A stretch of 49,090 nt of DNA, taken from Pseudomonadota bacterium (GTDB lineage Bacteria > Pseudomonadota > Alphaproteobacteria > Sphingomonadales > Sphingomonadaceae). Shown in pieces: positions 24,636 to 33,758 of the stretch. Under the pieces are notes generated by a model that was given only the letters and a program-made list of their open reading frames with translations, searched no databases and was not told the origin of the DNA. The position numbers and the translations under genes are program-made. Each line of letters begins with the position of its first letter. Position 1 is the stretch's first letter. Location: positions 1 through 49,090 of the forward strand of contig JAKPAG010000115.1 of assembly GCA_029779535.1 (NCBI GenBank), written 5' to 3'.

Positions 24636-24970
24636 GCCCCGATCAGATCATGGACATCATCCAGCTGGCCGTGCCGAGTGCCGTGCTGATCGCCGCGATG
24701 ATTACTTTCGGCACAATCTTTCACACCCGGATGAAGATCAAGAACGGCTACCCGCTGAGCGGAGCCTGGGGCCAGGCGGTCTATCCCAAGACCAGCACCG
24801 AGGACGGCGAGCGGATCAAACTGCTCAGCCAGGAAAACGCTCAGCTGCGGGCCGAACTCGGCTCGGTCAAGGACCGGCTCGCCAATGTCGAGCGGATCGT
24901 GACCGACAGCGGTTACCAGCTGACCCACCAGATCGAAGCGCTGCGCAGCGACAAGGAGAAGGTCCAATGA
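24632..24970 (+). CDS. PspB-like small membrane/coiled-coil protein 2
   Basis: 112 residues: an N-terminal transmembrane helix (IIQLAVPSAVLIAAMITFGTIF), a short basic loop with GYPLSGAWGQAVYP not seen in its sisters, then a coiled coil (LLSQENAQLRAELGSVKDRLANV) ending in ERIVTDSGYQLTHQIEALR. It overlaps both flanking genes by 4 nt, implying stoichiometric translation. The loop insertion suggests specialisation. No activity is known. Confidence 0.8.
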   Translation: MSPDQIMDIIQLAVPSAVLIAAMITFGTIFHTRMKIKNGYPLSGAWGQAVYPKTSTEDGERIKLLSQENAQLRAELGSVKDRLANVERIVTDSGYQLTHQIEALRSDKEKVQ

Positions 24971-25236
24971 GCTTTGGCGAAGTGATGGGCCTGCTGGTGG
25001 TGGTCGGCGGCATGATCGCGGTGGTCGGGATGCTGACCGAAGCCTACAAGGCCCGCCTGCGCGTGAAGGAACGCGAATACGAGGCGATGATCGCGCGCAG
25101 CGCCGCCGGCCGCGCCGACGCCGAGGAAACCGAGCGGCTCGAAGCCCGCGTCCGCGTGCTCGAACGCATTGCCACCGATAAGGGCCAGGACCTGGCCCGC
25201 CAGATCGAACAACTGCGCGAACCCGTCGCCAATTGA
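24967..25236 (+). CDS. PspB-like small membrane/coiled-coil protein 3
   Basis: 89 residues: transmembrane helix (VMGLLVVVGGMIAVVGMLTEAY), a basic charged helix (KARLRVKEREYEAMIAR), and the shared motif VRVLERIATDKGQDLARQIEQLRE near the C-terminus. The ATG at 24967 gives a 4-nt overlap with the preceding gene. The third tandem copy of the same small design; the three differ enough to be old duplicates. The next gene follows after 24 nt. Confidence 0.8.
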   Translation: MSFGEVMGLLVVVGGMIAVVGMLTEAYKARLRVKEREYEAMIARSAAGRADAEETERLEARVRVLERIATDKGQDLARQIEQLREPVAN

Positions 25237-25260
25237 CCCGCACGTTGGGGAGAACAGGCC

Positions 25261-25494
25261 ATGATCAGCGATACCATCGTCTTTTCCGCCGCCGCCCTTG
25301 CCGCCACCATGGTGATTGCCATGGCCATGCTGAAGGGCTGGCAGGGCTGGCTCAGCCTCAAGTCGCGCGAGCTTGACCAGCGCCGTCCGGACCTGGAAGG
25401 CGGCAACGCCGCCGGCATGGCCCGGATCGAGATTGCCGACCTGAAGGAACGGATCCGCAAGCTTGAAGCGATCGCCGCCGGGGTTGACCTGTGA
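25261..25494 (+). CDS. Small membrane protein in the psp operon, 77 aa
   Basis: MISDTIVFSAAALAATMVIAMAMLKGW is one membrane helix, and the C-terminal IEIADLKERIRKLEAIAAGVDL is a short coiled coil like that of the preceding proteins but without their TDKG motif. The Shine-Dalgarno GGGGAGAACAGG is a few bases upstream. Its stop overlaps the GTG of the next tiny gene by 4 nt. No named family recognised; probably another envelope-stress membrane component. Confidence 0.75.
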   Translation: MISDTIVFSAAALAATMVIAMAMLKGWQGWLSLKSRELDQRRPDLEGGNAAGMARIEIADLKERIRKLEAIAAGVDL

Positions 25495-25670
25495 GCGCCG
25501 CCCCGCACCGCGATGCGGCCAAAGCCGGGATCGGCCTGGGCAGCGCGATGGCCGTGGCGATCAGCTGGAGCCTGCACAAGTCGATCGTCTGGGCGCTGGT
25601 CCACGGCGTGTTCGGCTGGTTCTACGTGATCTATTATGCGCTTACCCGGCCCGGCGGCCTGTCCGGCTGA
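25491..25670 (+). CDS. Tiny membrane protein at the end of the psp operon, 59 aa
   Basis: GTG start at 25491 overlapping the previous stop (GTGA). The product begins MSAAPHRDAAKAGIGLGSAMAVAISWSLHKSIVWALVHGVFGWFYVIYYAL and ends TRPGGLSG, with two hydrophobic segments (about 16-28 and 30-50). Overlap-coupled translation and the conserved-looking aromatic W-F-Y-V-I-Y-Y membrane segment support a real gene. It is the last gene of the apparent sigma-54 operon; 68 nt separate it from the next coding region. Confidence 0.65.
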   Translation: MSAAPHRDAAKAGIGLGSAMAVAISWSLHKSIVWALVHGVFGWFYVIYYALTRPGGLSG

Positions 25671-25738
25671 CGATTGACAAGCCCGGCGGCGGCAGTGATG
25701 AGCGACAGTCCGCTTGTGCCAAGGTAGCCCGATTGCCC

Positions 25739-26719
25739 ATGTTCCGTATCCTGCCCGCACTGGCCGCGCTGGCGCTGATGGCCAGCCCGGCCCGCGCCGC
25801 CCCGGCCGATCCCGCCCAGATCACCAAGGCCCTGACCGAAGCCGAACGGCAGTGGGCCGAATATGACGAACAGGCCACCGGCTGCAAATTCGCCACCGCC
25901 ACCGCGGACCTGCTCCAGCGCCGCGAGTTGACGCTGCAGCGCAAGCTGGCCAAGGCTCAGGCGGCGTCGATCAATGTGCCCCCGGCCAAGGCCGCGGCAA
26001 TGCCCTGCGGCGGCCCGCACCAGACCCAGGTCAACGGACAGACCGTTATCAACACTTTCGATTGGCTGACCCGCCTCGACTTCTATTCAGGCTTTTCGGG
26101 CCAGCCCGGCTGGACCGCCGGGATCGCCAGGCTTGGCATCTATGCCCCGGGGACCCATTCGGTCTACCTGTCGCAAGTGCGCGACGCGCTGGTCAAGGCC
26201 AACAACCGGCAGGCCATCGACGACCGGAGCGAGCAACTGCGCCAGGAAGTGGTCGCGGTGCTGATGCTGATGTGCAAGCAGCGCCGCCCCAAGGCGAGTG
26301 ACTGCCCGACCCCGCCCGATGCCCTCAAGGGCCAGGAGAGCCTGGCCGCGCTGCGCCTGGCCGAAATCGAGCTGGCCGCCAGCCAGATGATCGGAATCGG
26401 CAAGCGCGACGAGGTTGACGCGGTGGGCCAGGCCTGGCGCCTGCAGTCGACGCCGACCGACAATTCGGCGCGCTGCGTAAAAGGCGACCAGGTGATCTTT
26501 CCCCACGCCCGCCGGGCCAGCCGCAGCGTGCTGCCCGGACAGATCATGCTCAACTTGCGCCCGTGGGACGATCTCAACTGGACCAACGACGACAACCCCG
26601 AAGACCTGGTGACCGTGGAACGCAAGGACGGCGGCTATGTCCTGCTGTTTTCGCCGCGGCTGAAAGTGAACTTCCGCGATCCGGTGAAGCGCCGGTTCAT
26701 TGCCTGCGAAACCTTCTGA
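25739..26719 (+). CDS. Exported hypothetical protein, 326 aa
   Basis: MFRILPALAALALMASPARA is a clear signal peptide. No family is recognised. The mature part has helices and several cysteines (TGCKF, MPCGG, LMCKQ, SDCPTP, ARCVK, FIACETF) that could form disulphides in the periplasm, and a C-terminal beta-rich segment. It stands downstream of the psp operon on the same strand but 68 nt away, so co-regulation is possible, not shown. The start follows directly from the signal peptide; longer in-frame extensions run into the psp genes. Confidence 0.75.
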   Translation: MFRILPALAALALMASPARAAPADPAQITKALTEAERQWAEYDEQATGCKFATATADLLQRRELTLQRKLAKAQAASINVPPAKAAAMPCGGPHQTQVNGQTVINTFDWLTRLDFYSGFSGQPGWTAGIARLGIYAPGTHSVYLSQVRDALVKANNRQAIDDRSEQLRQEVVAVLMLMCKQRRPKASDCPTPPDALKGQESLAALRLAEIELAASQMIGIGKRDEVDAVGQAWRLQSTPTDNSARCVKGDQVIFPHARRASRSVLPGQIMLNLRPWDDLNWTNDDNPEDLVTVERKDGGYVLLFSPRLKVNFRDPVKRRFIACETF

Positions 26720-26727
26720 GACGATTT

Positions 26728-27138
26728 ATGCGCAGTCTTCCCGACATCCTTGAAGAATACGAATTCCTTGAAGGCGATGAACGCTATCGCCTGCTGATCG
26801 AGCTGGGGCGGGAACTGGAACCCATGCCCGATGCGCTGAAGACCGACGCGACGCTGGTGCGCGGCTGTTCGGCCAGTGTCTGGGTCTATCCCATGGCGCA
26901 GGACGATGGCCGCCTGCACTTCCTGGCCGACAGCAACGCCGCGATCACCAAGGGGATCGTCGCGCTGGTGGTCTCCGCCGTGCAGGACCGGCCCGCCGCC
27001 GAGGTCGCCGCCTGCGACATTGCCGCGCTGCTCGAACCGTTCGACCTGAAGAACCAGCTTTCGTCCAACCGCACCCAGGGCGTGCCCAACATGATTGCGC
27101 TGATCCGCGAAACGGCGGCGCGCTATGCTGCCGGCTAG
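26728..27138 (+). CDS. SufE family Fe-S cluster assembly sulfur acceptor
   Basis: 136 residues. EEYEFLEGDERYRLLIELGREL, DATLVRGCSASVWVYP with the sulfur-accepting Cys, DSNAAITKGIVALV and NMIALIRE are the SufE/CsdE fold. It accepts persulfide sulfur from a SufS-type cysteine desulfurase and passes it to the scaffold. The suf operon itself is not in the window. Its 3' end overlaps the DUF454 gene by 14 nt. Confidence 0.93.
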   Translation: MRSLPDILEEYEFLEGDERYRLLIELGRELEPMPDALKTDATLVRGCSASVWVYPMAQDDGRLHFLADSNAAITKGIVALVVSAVQDRPAAEVAACDIAALLEPFDLKNQLSSNRTQGVPNMIALIRETAARYAAG

Positions 27139-27481
27139 GCTGCTCTGGCAGGGCGCGGGGCTGGCCTGCGTCGGCCTGGGCGCGATTGGCGCGGCGCTGC
27201 CGATCCTGCCGACCGTGCCGTTTCTGCTGCTGGCCGCCTTCTGCTTTGCCCGCGGGCGGCCGGAATGGGCCGAACGGCTCTATGCCCACCCGCACTGGGG
27301 GCCGGGAATGCGCGAATGGCGCGACCGCCGCGCGATCCCGCGCAAGGCCAAGGTTTCCGCCATCGCCGCGATGGGCGCGGGCGTGCTGTTCACCCAGTTC
27401 ACGCTGGGCTGGCCGTGGGTACTGGTGTCGCTGGCGGTGCTGGTGATCTGCGGAGGCTGGATCTGGACCCGCGCGGAATAG
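27125..27481 (+). CDS. YbaN family (DUF454) inner-membrane protein
   Basis: 118 residues with membrane segments at both ends and the DUF454 signature [42 protein letters not shown]. The function of YbaN is not established. It overlaps the SufE gene by 14 nt, so it is probably co-translated with it. Confidence 0.88.
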   Translation: MLPARLLWQGAGLACVGLGAIGAALPILPTVPFLLLAAFCFARGRPEWAERLYAHPHWGPGMREWRDRRAIPRKAKVSAIAAMGAGVLFTQFTLGWPWVLVSLAVLVICGGWIWTRAE

Positions 27482-27533
27482 CGCCATCCCCGCTTGCCAA
27501 GCGCCGCACGGCACGCTTAAGGCGCTAAGCATC

Positions 27534-28964
27534 ATGGCCAGCAAACCCCGCACCCTTTACGAGAAGATCTGGGACGCCCACGTGGTGGAACGCCGCGACG
27601 ATGGCACCTGCCTGATCTACATCGACCGCCACCTGGTTCACGAAGTGACCAGCCCCCAGGCTTTCGAAGCGCTGCGCTCTGCCGGGCGCAAGGTCCGCCG
27701 TCCGGACCTGACCCTGGCCGTGCCGGATCACAACCTGCCCACCACCGCGCGGCGCGATGCGGACGGGCGGCACATCCCCATTGCGGACGCGGAAAGCGCG
27801 CAGCAGCTCGCCGCGCTGGAACGCAATGCGCCCGAATTCGGCATCCGCTATATTGGCGATGCCGACGCGGAACAGGGCATCGTCCACGTGGTCGGCCCGG
27901 AACAGGGCTTTTCCCTGCCCGGCGCGACGATCGTCTGCGGCGATAGCCACACCGCCTGCCACGGCGGGCTGGGCGCGCTGGCCTTCGGCATCGGCACCAG
28001 CGAGGTCGAGCATGTGCTGACCACGCAGACCCTGCTGCTGGCCCAGTCGAAGACCATGGAAGTTCGGGTGGAAGGCACCCTGTCCCCCGGCGTTTCGGCC
28101 AAGGACGTGGTGCTGCACATCTGCGGCGTGCTGGGCGCGTCGGGCGGCACCGGCTATGTCATCGAATACACCGGCCAGGTGATCCGCGACCTCAGCCTGG
28201 AAGGGCGCCTGACCATTTCCAACATGGCGATCGAACACGGCGCTCGCGCCGGGCTGATCGCGCCGGACGATACCACTTTCGCCTACCTCAAGGGCCGCCC
28301 CTATGCGCCCAAGGGCGCCGAGTGGGACGCGGCTGTCGCCTGGTGGCGCAGCCTGGCGACCGATCCGGGCGCCAGCTATGACAAGGTGGTGGTGATCCAG
28401 GCGGCAGACATCGCCCCGACCGTGACCTGGGGCACCAGCCCGGAAGATACCGTGCCGATCAGCGGCGTGGTCCCCGCCCCGTCCAGCTTCGCCGATCCCA
28501 GCAAGCAGGAAGCCGCGCAGAAGTCGCTCGACTACATGGGGCTGACCCCCGGCCAGCCGATGGAGCAGGTCGAGATCCAGAACGTGTTCATCGGTTCGTG
28601 CACCAACAGCCGGATCGAGGATCTGCGCGCCGCCGCCGCAGTGCTGCGCGGCCGCAAGAAGGCCGCGGGCGTCAAGTGGGCGATCGTCGTGCCGGGTTCG
28701 GGCCTGGTCAAGCGCCAGGCCGAAGCCGAAGGACTGGACCGGGTGTTCATCGAAGCGGGCCTGGAATGGCGCGAGCCGGGCTGTTCGGCCTGCCTGGGGA
28801 TGAACCCGGACAAGGTGCCGGCGGGCGAACGCTGCGCTTCGACCAGCAACCGCAACTTCGTTGGCCGGCAGGGGCCGGGTGCGCGCACCCACCTCGTCTC
28901 CCCGGCGATGGCGGCGGCGGCGGCGGTGACCGGCCGGCTGACCGACGTGCGCAAGCTCGTCTGA
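27534..28964 (+). CDS. leuC: 3-isopropylmalate dehydratase large subunit
   Basis: 476 residues. The aconitase-fold protein binds a [4Fe-4S] cluster through the Cys in FIGSCTNSR and the pair in [44 protein letters not shown] and [25 protein letters not shown] are diagnostic of LeuC. It isomerises 2- to 3-isopropylmalate in leucine synthesis, together with LeuD. No leuD follows here; the next gene is a flavin enzyme. The start at ATG 27534 lies 52 nt after the DUF454 gene. Confidence 0.97.
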   Translation: MASKPRTLYEKIWDAHVVERRDDGTCLIYIDRHLVHEVTSPQAFEALRSAGRKVRRPDLTLAVPDHNLPTTARRDADGRHIPIADAESAQQLAALERNAPEFGIRYIGDADAEQGIVHVVGPEQGFSLPGATIVCGDSHTACHGGLGALAFGIGTSEVEHVLTTQTLLLAQSKTMEVRVEGTLSPGVSAKDVVLHICGVLGASGGTGYVIEYTGQVIRDLSLEGRLTISNMAIEHGARAGLIAPDDTTFAYLKGRPYAPKGAEWDAAVAWWRSLATDPGASYDKVVVIQAADIAPTVTWGTSPEDTVPISGVVPAPSSFADPSKQEAAQKSLDYMGLTPGQPMEQVEIQNVFIGSCTNSRIEDLRAAAAVLRGRKKAAGVKWAIVVPGSGLVKRQAEAEGLDRVFIEAGLEWREPGCSACLGMNPDKVPAGERCASTSNRNFVGRQGPGARTHLVSPAMAAAAAVTGRLTDVRKLV

Positions 28965-29049
28965 ACCAATCCCGCGTGCAGCGCGCGCGGGAAAGGTCTC
29001 TTGCCGCAACCGATCTCCCTCGCCATGATCGGGCCAAAGGGAGAGAATC

Positions 29050-30186
29050 ATGGACAACCAGGTCTGCCGGCTGACCGGCTGCGAATTTCCGCTGTTTGCC
29101 TTCAGCCACTGCCGCGACGTGGTGGTCGCCGTCAGCAAGGCGGGCGGCTTCGGCGTGCTGGGGGCAACCCGTTTCACCCCCGAACAGCTTGAAGAGGAAC
29201 TGGCCTGGATCGATGCCCACATCGACGGCGCGCCCTATGGCGTCGACGTGCTGGTGCCCGAAACGATCGACCCGCGCGTGGCCGATTTCAGCGACAACGA
29301 AGCGCGCGCCGCCGCCATTTCCGAAGAACACCGCCGCTTCACCGCCGGCCTGCTGAACCAGTACGGGATCGCGGCCAGCGCCGACAGCGTGGTCCATTAC
29401 GAAGGCCGCGCCGGGATCACGCCCGAAAACGGCTATGCCCAGATGGACGTCGCCTTCCGCCACCCGATCAAGCTGATCGCCAACGCGCTGGGCATCGCCC
29501 CGCCGCGCATGATCGAGGAAGGCAAGAAGCGCGGCATCCCCGTGGCCGCGCTGGTCGGGGCCAAGGAACACGCGCTGCGCCAGGCGGCGGCCGGGGTGGA
29601 CATCATCGTCGCCCAGGGCGGCGAGGCTGGCGGCCACTGCGGCGAGGTTTCGACCCTGGTGCTGATCCCCGAAGTGGTCCGCGCGCTGAAGCAGGCCGGG
29701 GCCGACATCCCGGTGCTGGCCGCCGGCGGGATCATGACCGGCGCGCAGATGGCGGCCATGATGGCCGCCGGCGCGCAAGGGGCCTGGACCGGCTCGGTCT
29801 GGCTGGCCACCACCGAGGCGGAAACCAGCGAGACCTTCCGCGACAAGATGGTCGCCGCGCGCAGCCGCGACACGGTGCGCAGCCGCAGCCGCACCGGCAA
29901 GCCCGCCCGCCAGCTGAAAACCGCCTGGCACGAGGCCTGGGACGGCGAAGGCAGCCCCGGCACCCTGCCGATGCCGCTGATGGGCATGGTCAGCGAACCC
30001 AGCTTCCAGAAGATCGAGAAGGCCGTGCTGGGCGGCAACGAGCAGGCGCGCGAGCTGGTCAGCTATTTCGTTGGCCAGGGCGTCGGGCTGGTCGAACAGG
30101 TGCGCAGCGCCAAGGCCGTGGTCCAGGACTTCCGCGAGGACTTCATCGACGCGGTCAGTGGCCTCAACGCGGCCCTGGGGGCATGA
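29050..30186 (+). CDS. NAD(P)H-dependent flavin oxidoreductase, nitronate monooxygenase-like
   Basis: 378 residues, a TIM-barrel FMN enzyme of the 2-nitropropane dioxygenase/enoyl-reductase II superfamily: VSKAGGFGVLGATRF, IIVAQGGEAGGHCGEVSTLVLIPEVV and PVLAAGGIMTGAQMAAMMAAGAQGAWTGS bind the flavin phosphate. The exact substrate (nitronate or an unsaturated carbonyl) cannot be fixed. GGGAGAG precedes the ATG. It overlaps the GST gene by 4 nt. Confidence 0.9.
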   Translation: MDNQVCRLTGCEFPLFAFSHCRDVVVAVSKAGGFGVLGATRFTPEQLEEELAWIDAHIDGAPYGVDVLVPETIDPRVADFSDNEARAAAISEEHRRFTAGLLNQYGIAASADSVVHYEGRAGITPENGYAQMDVAFRHPIKLIANALGIAPPRMIEEGKKRGIPVAALVGAKEHALRQAAAGVDIIVAQGGEAGGHCGEVSTLVLIPEVVRALKQAGADIPVLAAGGIMTGAQMAAMMAAGAQGAWTGSVWLATTEAETSETFRDKMVAARSRDTVRSRSRTGKPARQLKTAWHEAWDGEGSPGTLPMPLMGMVSEPSFQKIEKAVLGGNEQARELVSYFVGQGVGLVEQVRSAKAVVQDFREDFIDAVSGLNAALGA

Positions 30187-30863
30187 CCTATACCCTGATC
30201 ACCGCCAACCGGAACTATTCCAGCTGGTCGCTGCGCCCCTGGTTGCTGCTGAAGGCGCTGGACATTGCCTTTGAAGACCGGCTGGAACCGTTCGCCAAGC
30301 CCGACAATTACGAGGATTTCCGCAGCTTTTCCCCCACCGGCCAGGTCCCGGTGCTGATCGACGGCGCGCGGGTGATCCCGGATTCGCTGGGGATCACGCT
30401 TTACCTGGCGGATCGCCATGCGGGCATCTGGCCGCAGGGCGAGGAGGCGCGCATCTTCGCGCAAGGGGCCGTCGCGGAAATGCACGGCGGCTTTGGCCAC
30501 CTGCGCAATGATTGCACCATGAACGTCGGCGTGCGCGTAACCCCCAAGCCGATGAGCGAGGGCCTGCGCCGCAACGTGGCGCGCGTGCGCGAGATCTTCG
30601 AAACCGGCCTGTCACGCTTTGGCGGGCCGTGGCTGGCCGGGACGGACTTTTCCGCCGCCGACGCCTTCTTTGCGCCGGTCGCCTTCCGCATCCGCACTTA
30701 TGGGCTGGACGTGGGCGGCGGGCAGGCCTGGGTCGACCGCGTGCTGGCCCACCCGGCCATGCTGGAATGGGAACAGGCCGCGCTGGCCGAAACCTGGCGC
30801 GAAGCCGCGCACGAGGAAGAACTCGCCGCCGCCGGGGTTATTACCGCCGACTACCGCCGGTAA
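30183..30863 (+). CDS. Glutathione S-transferase family protein
   Basis: 226 residues. The thioredoxin-like N-terminal domain has NRNYSSWSLRPWLLLKAL (active-site Ser region) and TGQVPVLIDGARVIPDSLGITLYLA; the C-terminal helical domain has GGPWLAGTDFSAADAFFAPVAFR. It fits the bacterial GST family annotated near YfcF or maleylacetoacetate isomerases. It is co-translated with the flavin oxidoreductase (4-nt overlap), suggesting a shared detoxification role. It is convergent with metK, with a hairpin between. Confidence 0.9.
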   Translation: MTYTLITANRNYSSWSLRPWLLLKALDIAFEDRLEPFAKPDNYEDFRSFSPTGQVPVLIDGARVIPDSLGITLYLADRHAGIWPQGEEARIFAQGAVAEMHGGFGHLRNDCTMNVGVRVTPKPMSEGLRRNVARVREIFETGLSRFGGPWLAGTDFSAADAFFAPVAFRIRTYGLDVGGGQAWVDRVLAHPAMLEWEQAALAETWREAAHEEELAAAGVITADYRR

Positions 30864-30885
30864 CCCTCTCCATCGCTGGAGAGGG
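30864..30885. terminator. Bidirectional hairpin between GST and metK genes
   Basis: CCCTCTCC-ATCGCT-GGAGAGGG, an 8-bp perfect stem, sits at the end of both convergent genes. No clear U-tract on either strand, so moderate confidence. Confidence 0.5.
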
Positions 30886-30894
30886 CCGACCCGT

Positions 30895-32103
30895 TCAGCC
30901 CAGCGCCGCCTTCAAGTCGTCCACCAGATCAAGCCGTTCCCACGGGAACAGGTCGCCTTCGGCCTTGCGGCCGAAGTGGCCATAGGCCGCCGTCTTGCGA
31001 TAGATCGGCTTGTTGAGCCCCAGGTGCGTGCGGATCGAACGCGGCGTCAGCCCGCCCAGCTTGGGCAGCGAAAGGATCGCCTGTTCGATCTTGTCGTCGC
31101 CAACCGTGCCGGTTTCGTGCGTATCGACATAAAGCGACAGCGGCTTCGACACGCCGATGGCATAGGCCAGCTGGATCGTGCAGCGCGTGGCCAGACCCGC
31201 CGCGACGACGTTCTTGGCGAGGTAGCGGCTGATATAGGCCGCGCTGCGATCCACCTTGGTCGGGTCCTTGCCCGAAAACGCGCCGCCGCCGTGCGGGGCC
31301 GCACCGCCATAGGTATCGACAATGATCTTGCGGCCAGTCAGGCCCGCATCGCCATCCGGCCCGCCGATTTCGAAGCTGCCGGTGGGATTGATGAAATATT
31401 CGGTCTCGCGCAGCAGGACGGGCGGGATCACATCGGCCACCACGCGCTTCACATAGGCGTGCAGTTCGGCTTCCTTGTCGCCCTCGTCATAACCCGGCGC
31501 ATGCTGGGTGGAGACGACCACCGCAGTCGCGGCAACCGGCAGGCTGCCTTCATAGCGCAGGGTCACCTGGCTCTTGGCGTCGGGTTCGAGGAACGGCGCC
31601 GCGCCCGAGTGGCGATCGGCGGCCATGCGTTCGAGGATCTTGTGGCTGTAATAGAGCGTCGCCGGCATCAGGTCGGGCGTTTCGTCGGTGGCGTAACCGA
31701 ACATGATGCCCTGGTCGCCCGCGCCTTCATCCTTGTTGGCGGCCGCGTCCACGCCCTGGGCGATGTGTTCCGACTGGCCATGCAGGCGGTTGATGAATTC
31801 GAACTTTTCCCAGTGGAAGCCGTCCTGTTCATAGCCGATCTCGCGCACGGTGCGGCGCACGGTGGCCTCGATCTCGTCCTGCGCGCCTGGCGCCCATTCG
31901 CCGTTCTCGTAAATGCCCTTGCAGCGGATTTCCCCGGCCAGCACCACCAGCTGCGTGGTGCACAGCGTTTCGCAGGCGATCCGCGCTTCGGGATCCTTCG
32001 ACAGGAACAGGTCGACGATCGAATCCGAAATCTGGTCGGCCACCTTGTCGGGATGGCCTTCGGAAACGCTTTCGGAAGTGAACAGGTAATCGGTGCGCAT
32101 CAT
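30895..32103 (-). CDS. metK: S-adenosylmethionine synthase
   Basis: 402 residues. [60 protein letters not shown] and [19 protein letters not shown] are MetK signatures. It makes SAM from methionine and ATP. GAGAGAGC precedes the ATG at 32103. A 16-bp palindrome stands between the lnt stop and this start (see 32115-32130), suggesting dedicated control even though lnt is only 39 nt upstream in the same direction. Confidence 0.98.
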   Translation of the reverse strand: MMRTDYLFTSESVSEGHPDKVADQISDSIVDLFLSKDPEARIACETLCTTQLVVLAGEIRCKGIYENGEWAPGAQDEIEATVRRTVREIGYEQDGFHWEKFEFINRLHGQSEHIAQGVDAAANKDEGAGDQGIMFGYATDETPDLMPATLYYSHKILERMAADRHSGAAPFLEPDAKSQVTLRYEGSLPVAATAVVVSTQHAPGYDEGDKEAELHAYVKRVVADVIPPVLLRETEYFINPTGSFEIGGPDGDAGLTGRKIIVDTYGGAAPHGGGAFSGKDPTKVDRSAAYISRYLAKNVVAAGLATRCTIQLAYAIGVSKPLSLYVDTHETGTVGDDKIEQAILSLPKLGGLTPRSIRTHLGLNKPIYRKTAAYGHFGRKAEGDLFPWERLDLVDDLKAALG

Positions 32104-32114
32104 GCTCTCTCGAT

Positions 32115-32130
32115 ATAAAGCAAGCTTTAT
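32115..32130 (-). promoter_or_regulatory. Palindromic operator candidate upstream of metK
   Basis: ATAAAGCAAGCTTTAT is a perfect 7-2-7 inverted repeat, extended on both sides by near-symmetric AT (GATATAAAG ... CTTTATGTA). It ends 12 nt before the metK ATG. The ATATAAAG-type half-site resembles operators of ArsR-family SahR regulators of methionine/SAM recycling in alphaproteobacteria, from memory; no regulator gene is in the window. Confidence 0.5.
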
Positions 32131-32142
32131 GTAGCCCTCGTC

Positions 32143-33717
32143 CTACCCATGGCGGCGGCGTCTGGCAACCAAGGACAAGGCAAGAAGTAGTGCGGCCAGG
32201 CCAAGCGGAAGCATATTGCCCCACCGCGCGAACGGCGTGGGCGCGCGGGCGGCGGGCAGCGGACCATCGATTCGCCCGGCCTGGTGGCGCGGCACGTAAC
32301 GTGCGACCACTCCGCCCGCGTCAATCACCGCGCTGATCCCGGTAGTGGTGGAGCGCAGCACCGGCAGCCCTTCCTCCACCGCGCGCAGCCGCGCCTGGGC
32401 CAGGTGCTGGGGCGGCCCCCAGCTGCCAAACCAGCCATCGTTCGACGGATTGAAGATGAAGTCCGGCCGGTCGGCGCGGTCGACGACCTGCCCGGAAAAG
32501 ATGATCTCGTAGCAGATCTGCACGCCCGCCCGGCCCCATGGCCCCAGCTCGATCGTGCGCGGCCCCGGGCCGGGCCAGAAATCGATGTCGCCCGGCACCA
32601 GCCGGGCCAGGCCCAGCGGGGTCAATAGCGGGCGCAGCGGCAGATATTCGCCATAAGGGACAAGGTGCGCCTTGGCATAGGAGCCCCGGATCGCGCCCGC
32701 GCCGTCCAGCACGGTCACCGCGTTGCGCGCGCCCACGGCCCGGTCGTGGGCGATTTCCAGGTCAACCGTGCCGGTCAGCAGCATGGTCTGTGTCCCCGCG
32801 ACCTGGCCGAGCCGCCGCCGCGCCAGCACCGGATCGGCGCCGTAATTGTCGAGGTAAAAGCGGTCCGGGTAGCCTTCGCGCAGGTAATCGGGCACGCCGC
32901 TTTCGGGCCACAGCAGCAGGCGGCGGCGATCATCCGCCGCGCCGGACAATGCGGCCAGGCGGCGGAAATTCGCCTCGTAACTGGCGGGATCGTTGACCTC
33001 TTCCTGCGGGATCATCGGCTGGACCAGCGTGTAGGCAAGACCGCCGCGCGGTGCTTGCGCCGTGCCTTGCGGCAGGAACCACAGCGCCGCCGGCAGGGCC
33101 ACCAGCAGGGCGCCGCGCCAGTCCGTCCGGCCCCGCCGCAGCGCGATCAGCCAGGCCCCGGCCAGGATGGCGACGATCCCCGACAGGCCATAGCTGCCGA
33201 CCAGCGTGGCCAGCTGCGCCGCCCCGGCCCGGTCGAACGGGCCGAGCAGCAAGGCGCCCAGCGGGTTCCAGGGAAACCCGGTGAACACCCAGCCGCGCAG
33301 CCATTCGGTGACGATCCACAATGCGGCAAAGGCCAGCACCAGGCTGGCATAGTTGATCCGGGCAAAGCGCCAGGTGGCCCAGGCGGCCAGCATCGGCCAG
33401 ACCGCCAGGTACAGCGCCAGCGCCACCACCGCGCCCCACCCCAGCCAGACCGGCATCGCCGCCTGGTAGGTAAAGGCCACTGCGATCCAGTTGTTGCCCA
33501 CGGTGAACAGGCCCAGCCCGAACAGCCAGCCGATCAGCGCGGCCTGGCGGCCATTGGGCGCGCGGGCAATCAGGTCGATCTGGAGTGCCAGCGCGGCCAG
33601 CGCGAGCAGCCACAGGCCCAGCGGCTGGAACCCGCAAGCGACGAGGGCGCCCAGCAGCGGCGCCAGCTTGCGCGGATGGGCAAGCGCGCGTTCCAGCCAG
33701 CCGGTCAGTCGATCCAT
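32143..33717 (-). CDS. lnt: Apolipoprotein N-acyltransferase
   Basis: 524 residues. About seven N-terminal membrane helices are followed by a nitrilase-type domain with the expected catalytic residues: Glu in LLLWPESGVPDY, Lys in YAKAHLVPYGEYLPLR, Cys in VQICYEIIFSG; the product ends in a last membrane helix (LPLGLAALLLALSLVA). It adds the third acyl chain to lipoproteins in the inner membrane. It ends 39 nt before metK. Confidence 0.95.
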   Translation of the reverse strand: MDRLTGWLERALAHPRKLAPLLGALVACGFQPLGLWLLALAALALQIDLIARAPNGRQAALIGWLFGLGLFTVGNNWIAVAFTYQAAMPVWLGWGAVVALALYLAVWPMLAAWATWRFARINYASLVLAFAALWIVTEWLRGWVFTGFPWNPLGALLLGPFDRAGAAQLATLVGSYGLSGIVAILAGAWLIALRRGRTDWRGALLVALPAALWFLPQGTAQAPRGGLAYTLVQPMIPQEEVNDPASYEANFRRLAALSGAADDRRRLLLWPESGVPDYLREGYPDRFYLDNYGADPVLARRRLGQVAGTQTMLLTGTVDLEIAHDRAVGARNAVTVLDGAGAIRGSYAKAHLVPYGEYLPLRPLLTPLGLARLVPGDIDFWPGPGPRTIELGPWGRAGVQICYEIIFSGQVVDRADRPDFIFNPSNDGWFGSWGPPQHLAQARLRAVEEGLPVLRSTTTGISAVIDAGGVVARYVPRHQAGRIDGPLPAARAPTPFARWGNMLPLGLAALLLALSLVARRRRHG

Positions 33718-33758
33718 GACTGCGGGACTAGCCGGCCAGTGGGTTAATTGCCAGTGGC

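Noticed and set aside
25674..25702. TTGACA box before the exported 326-residue protein
   Set aside because: No acceptable -10 element at the right distance, so not listed as a promoter.
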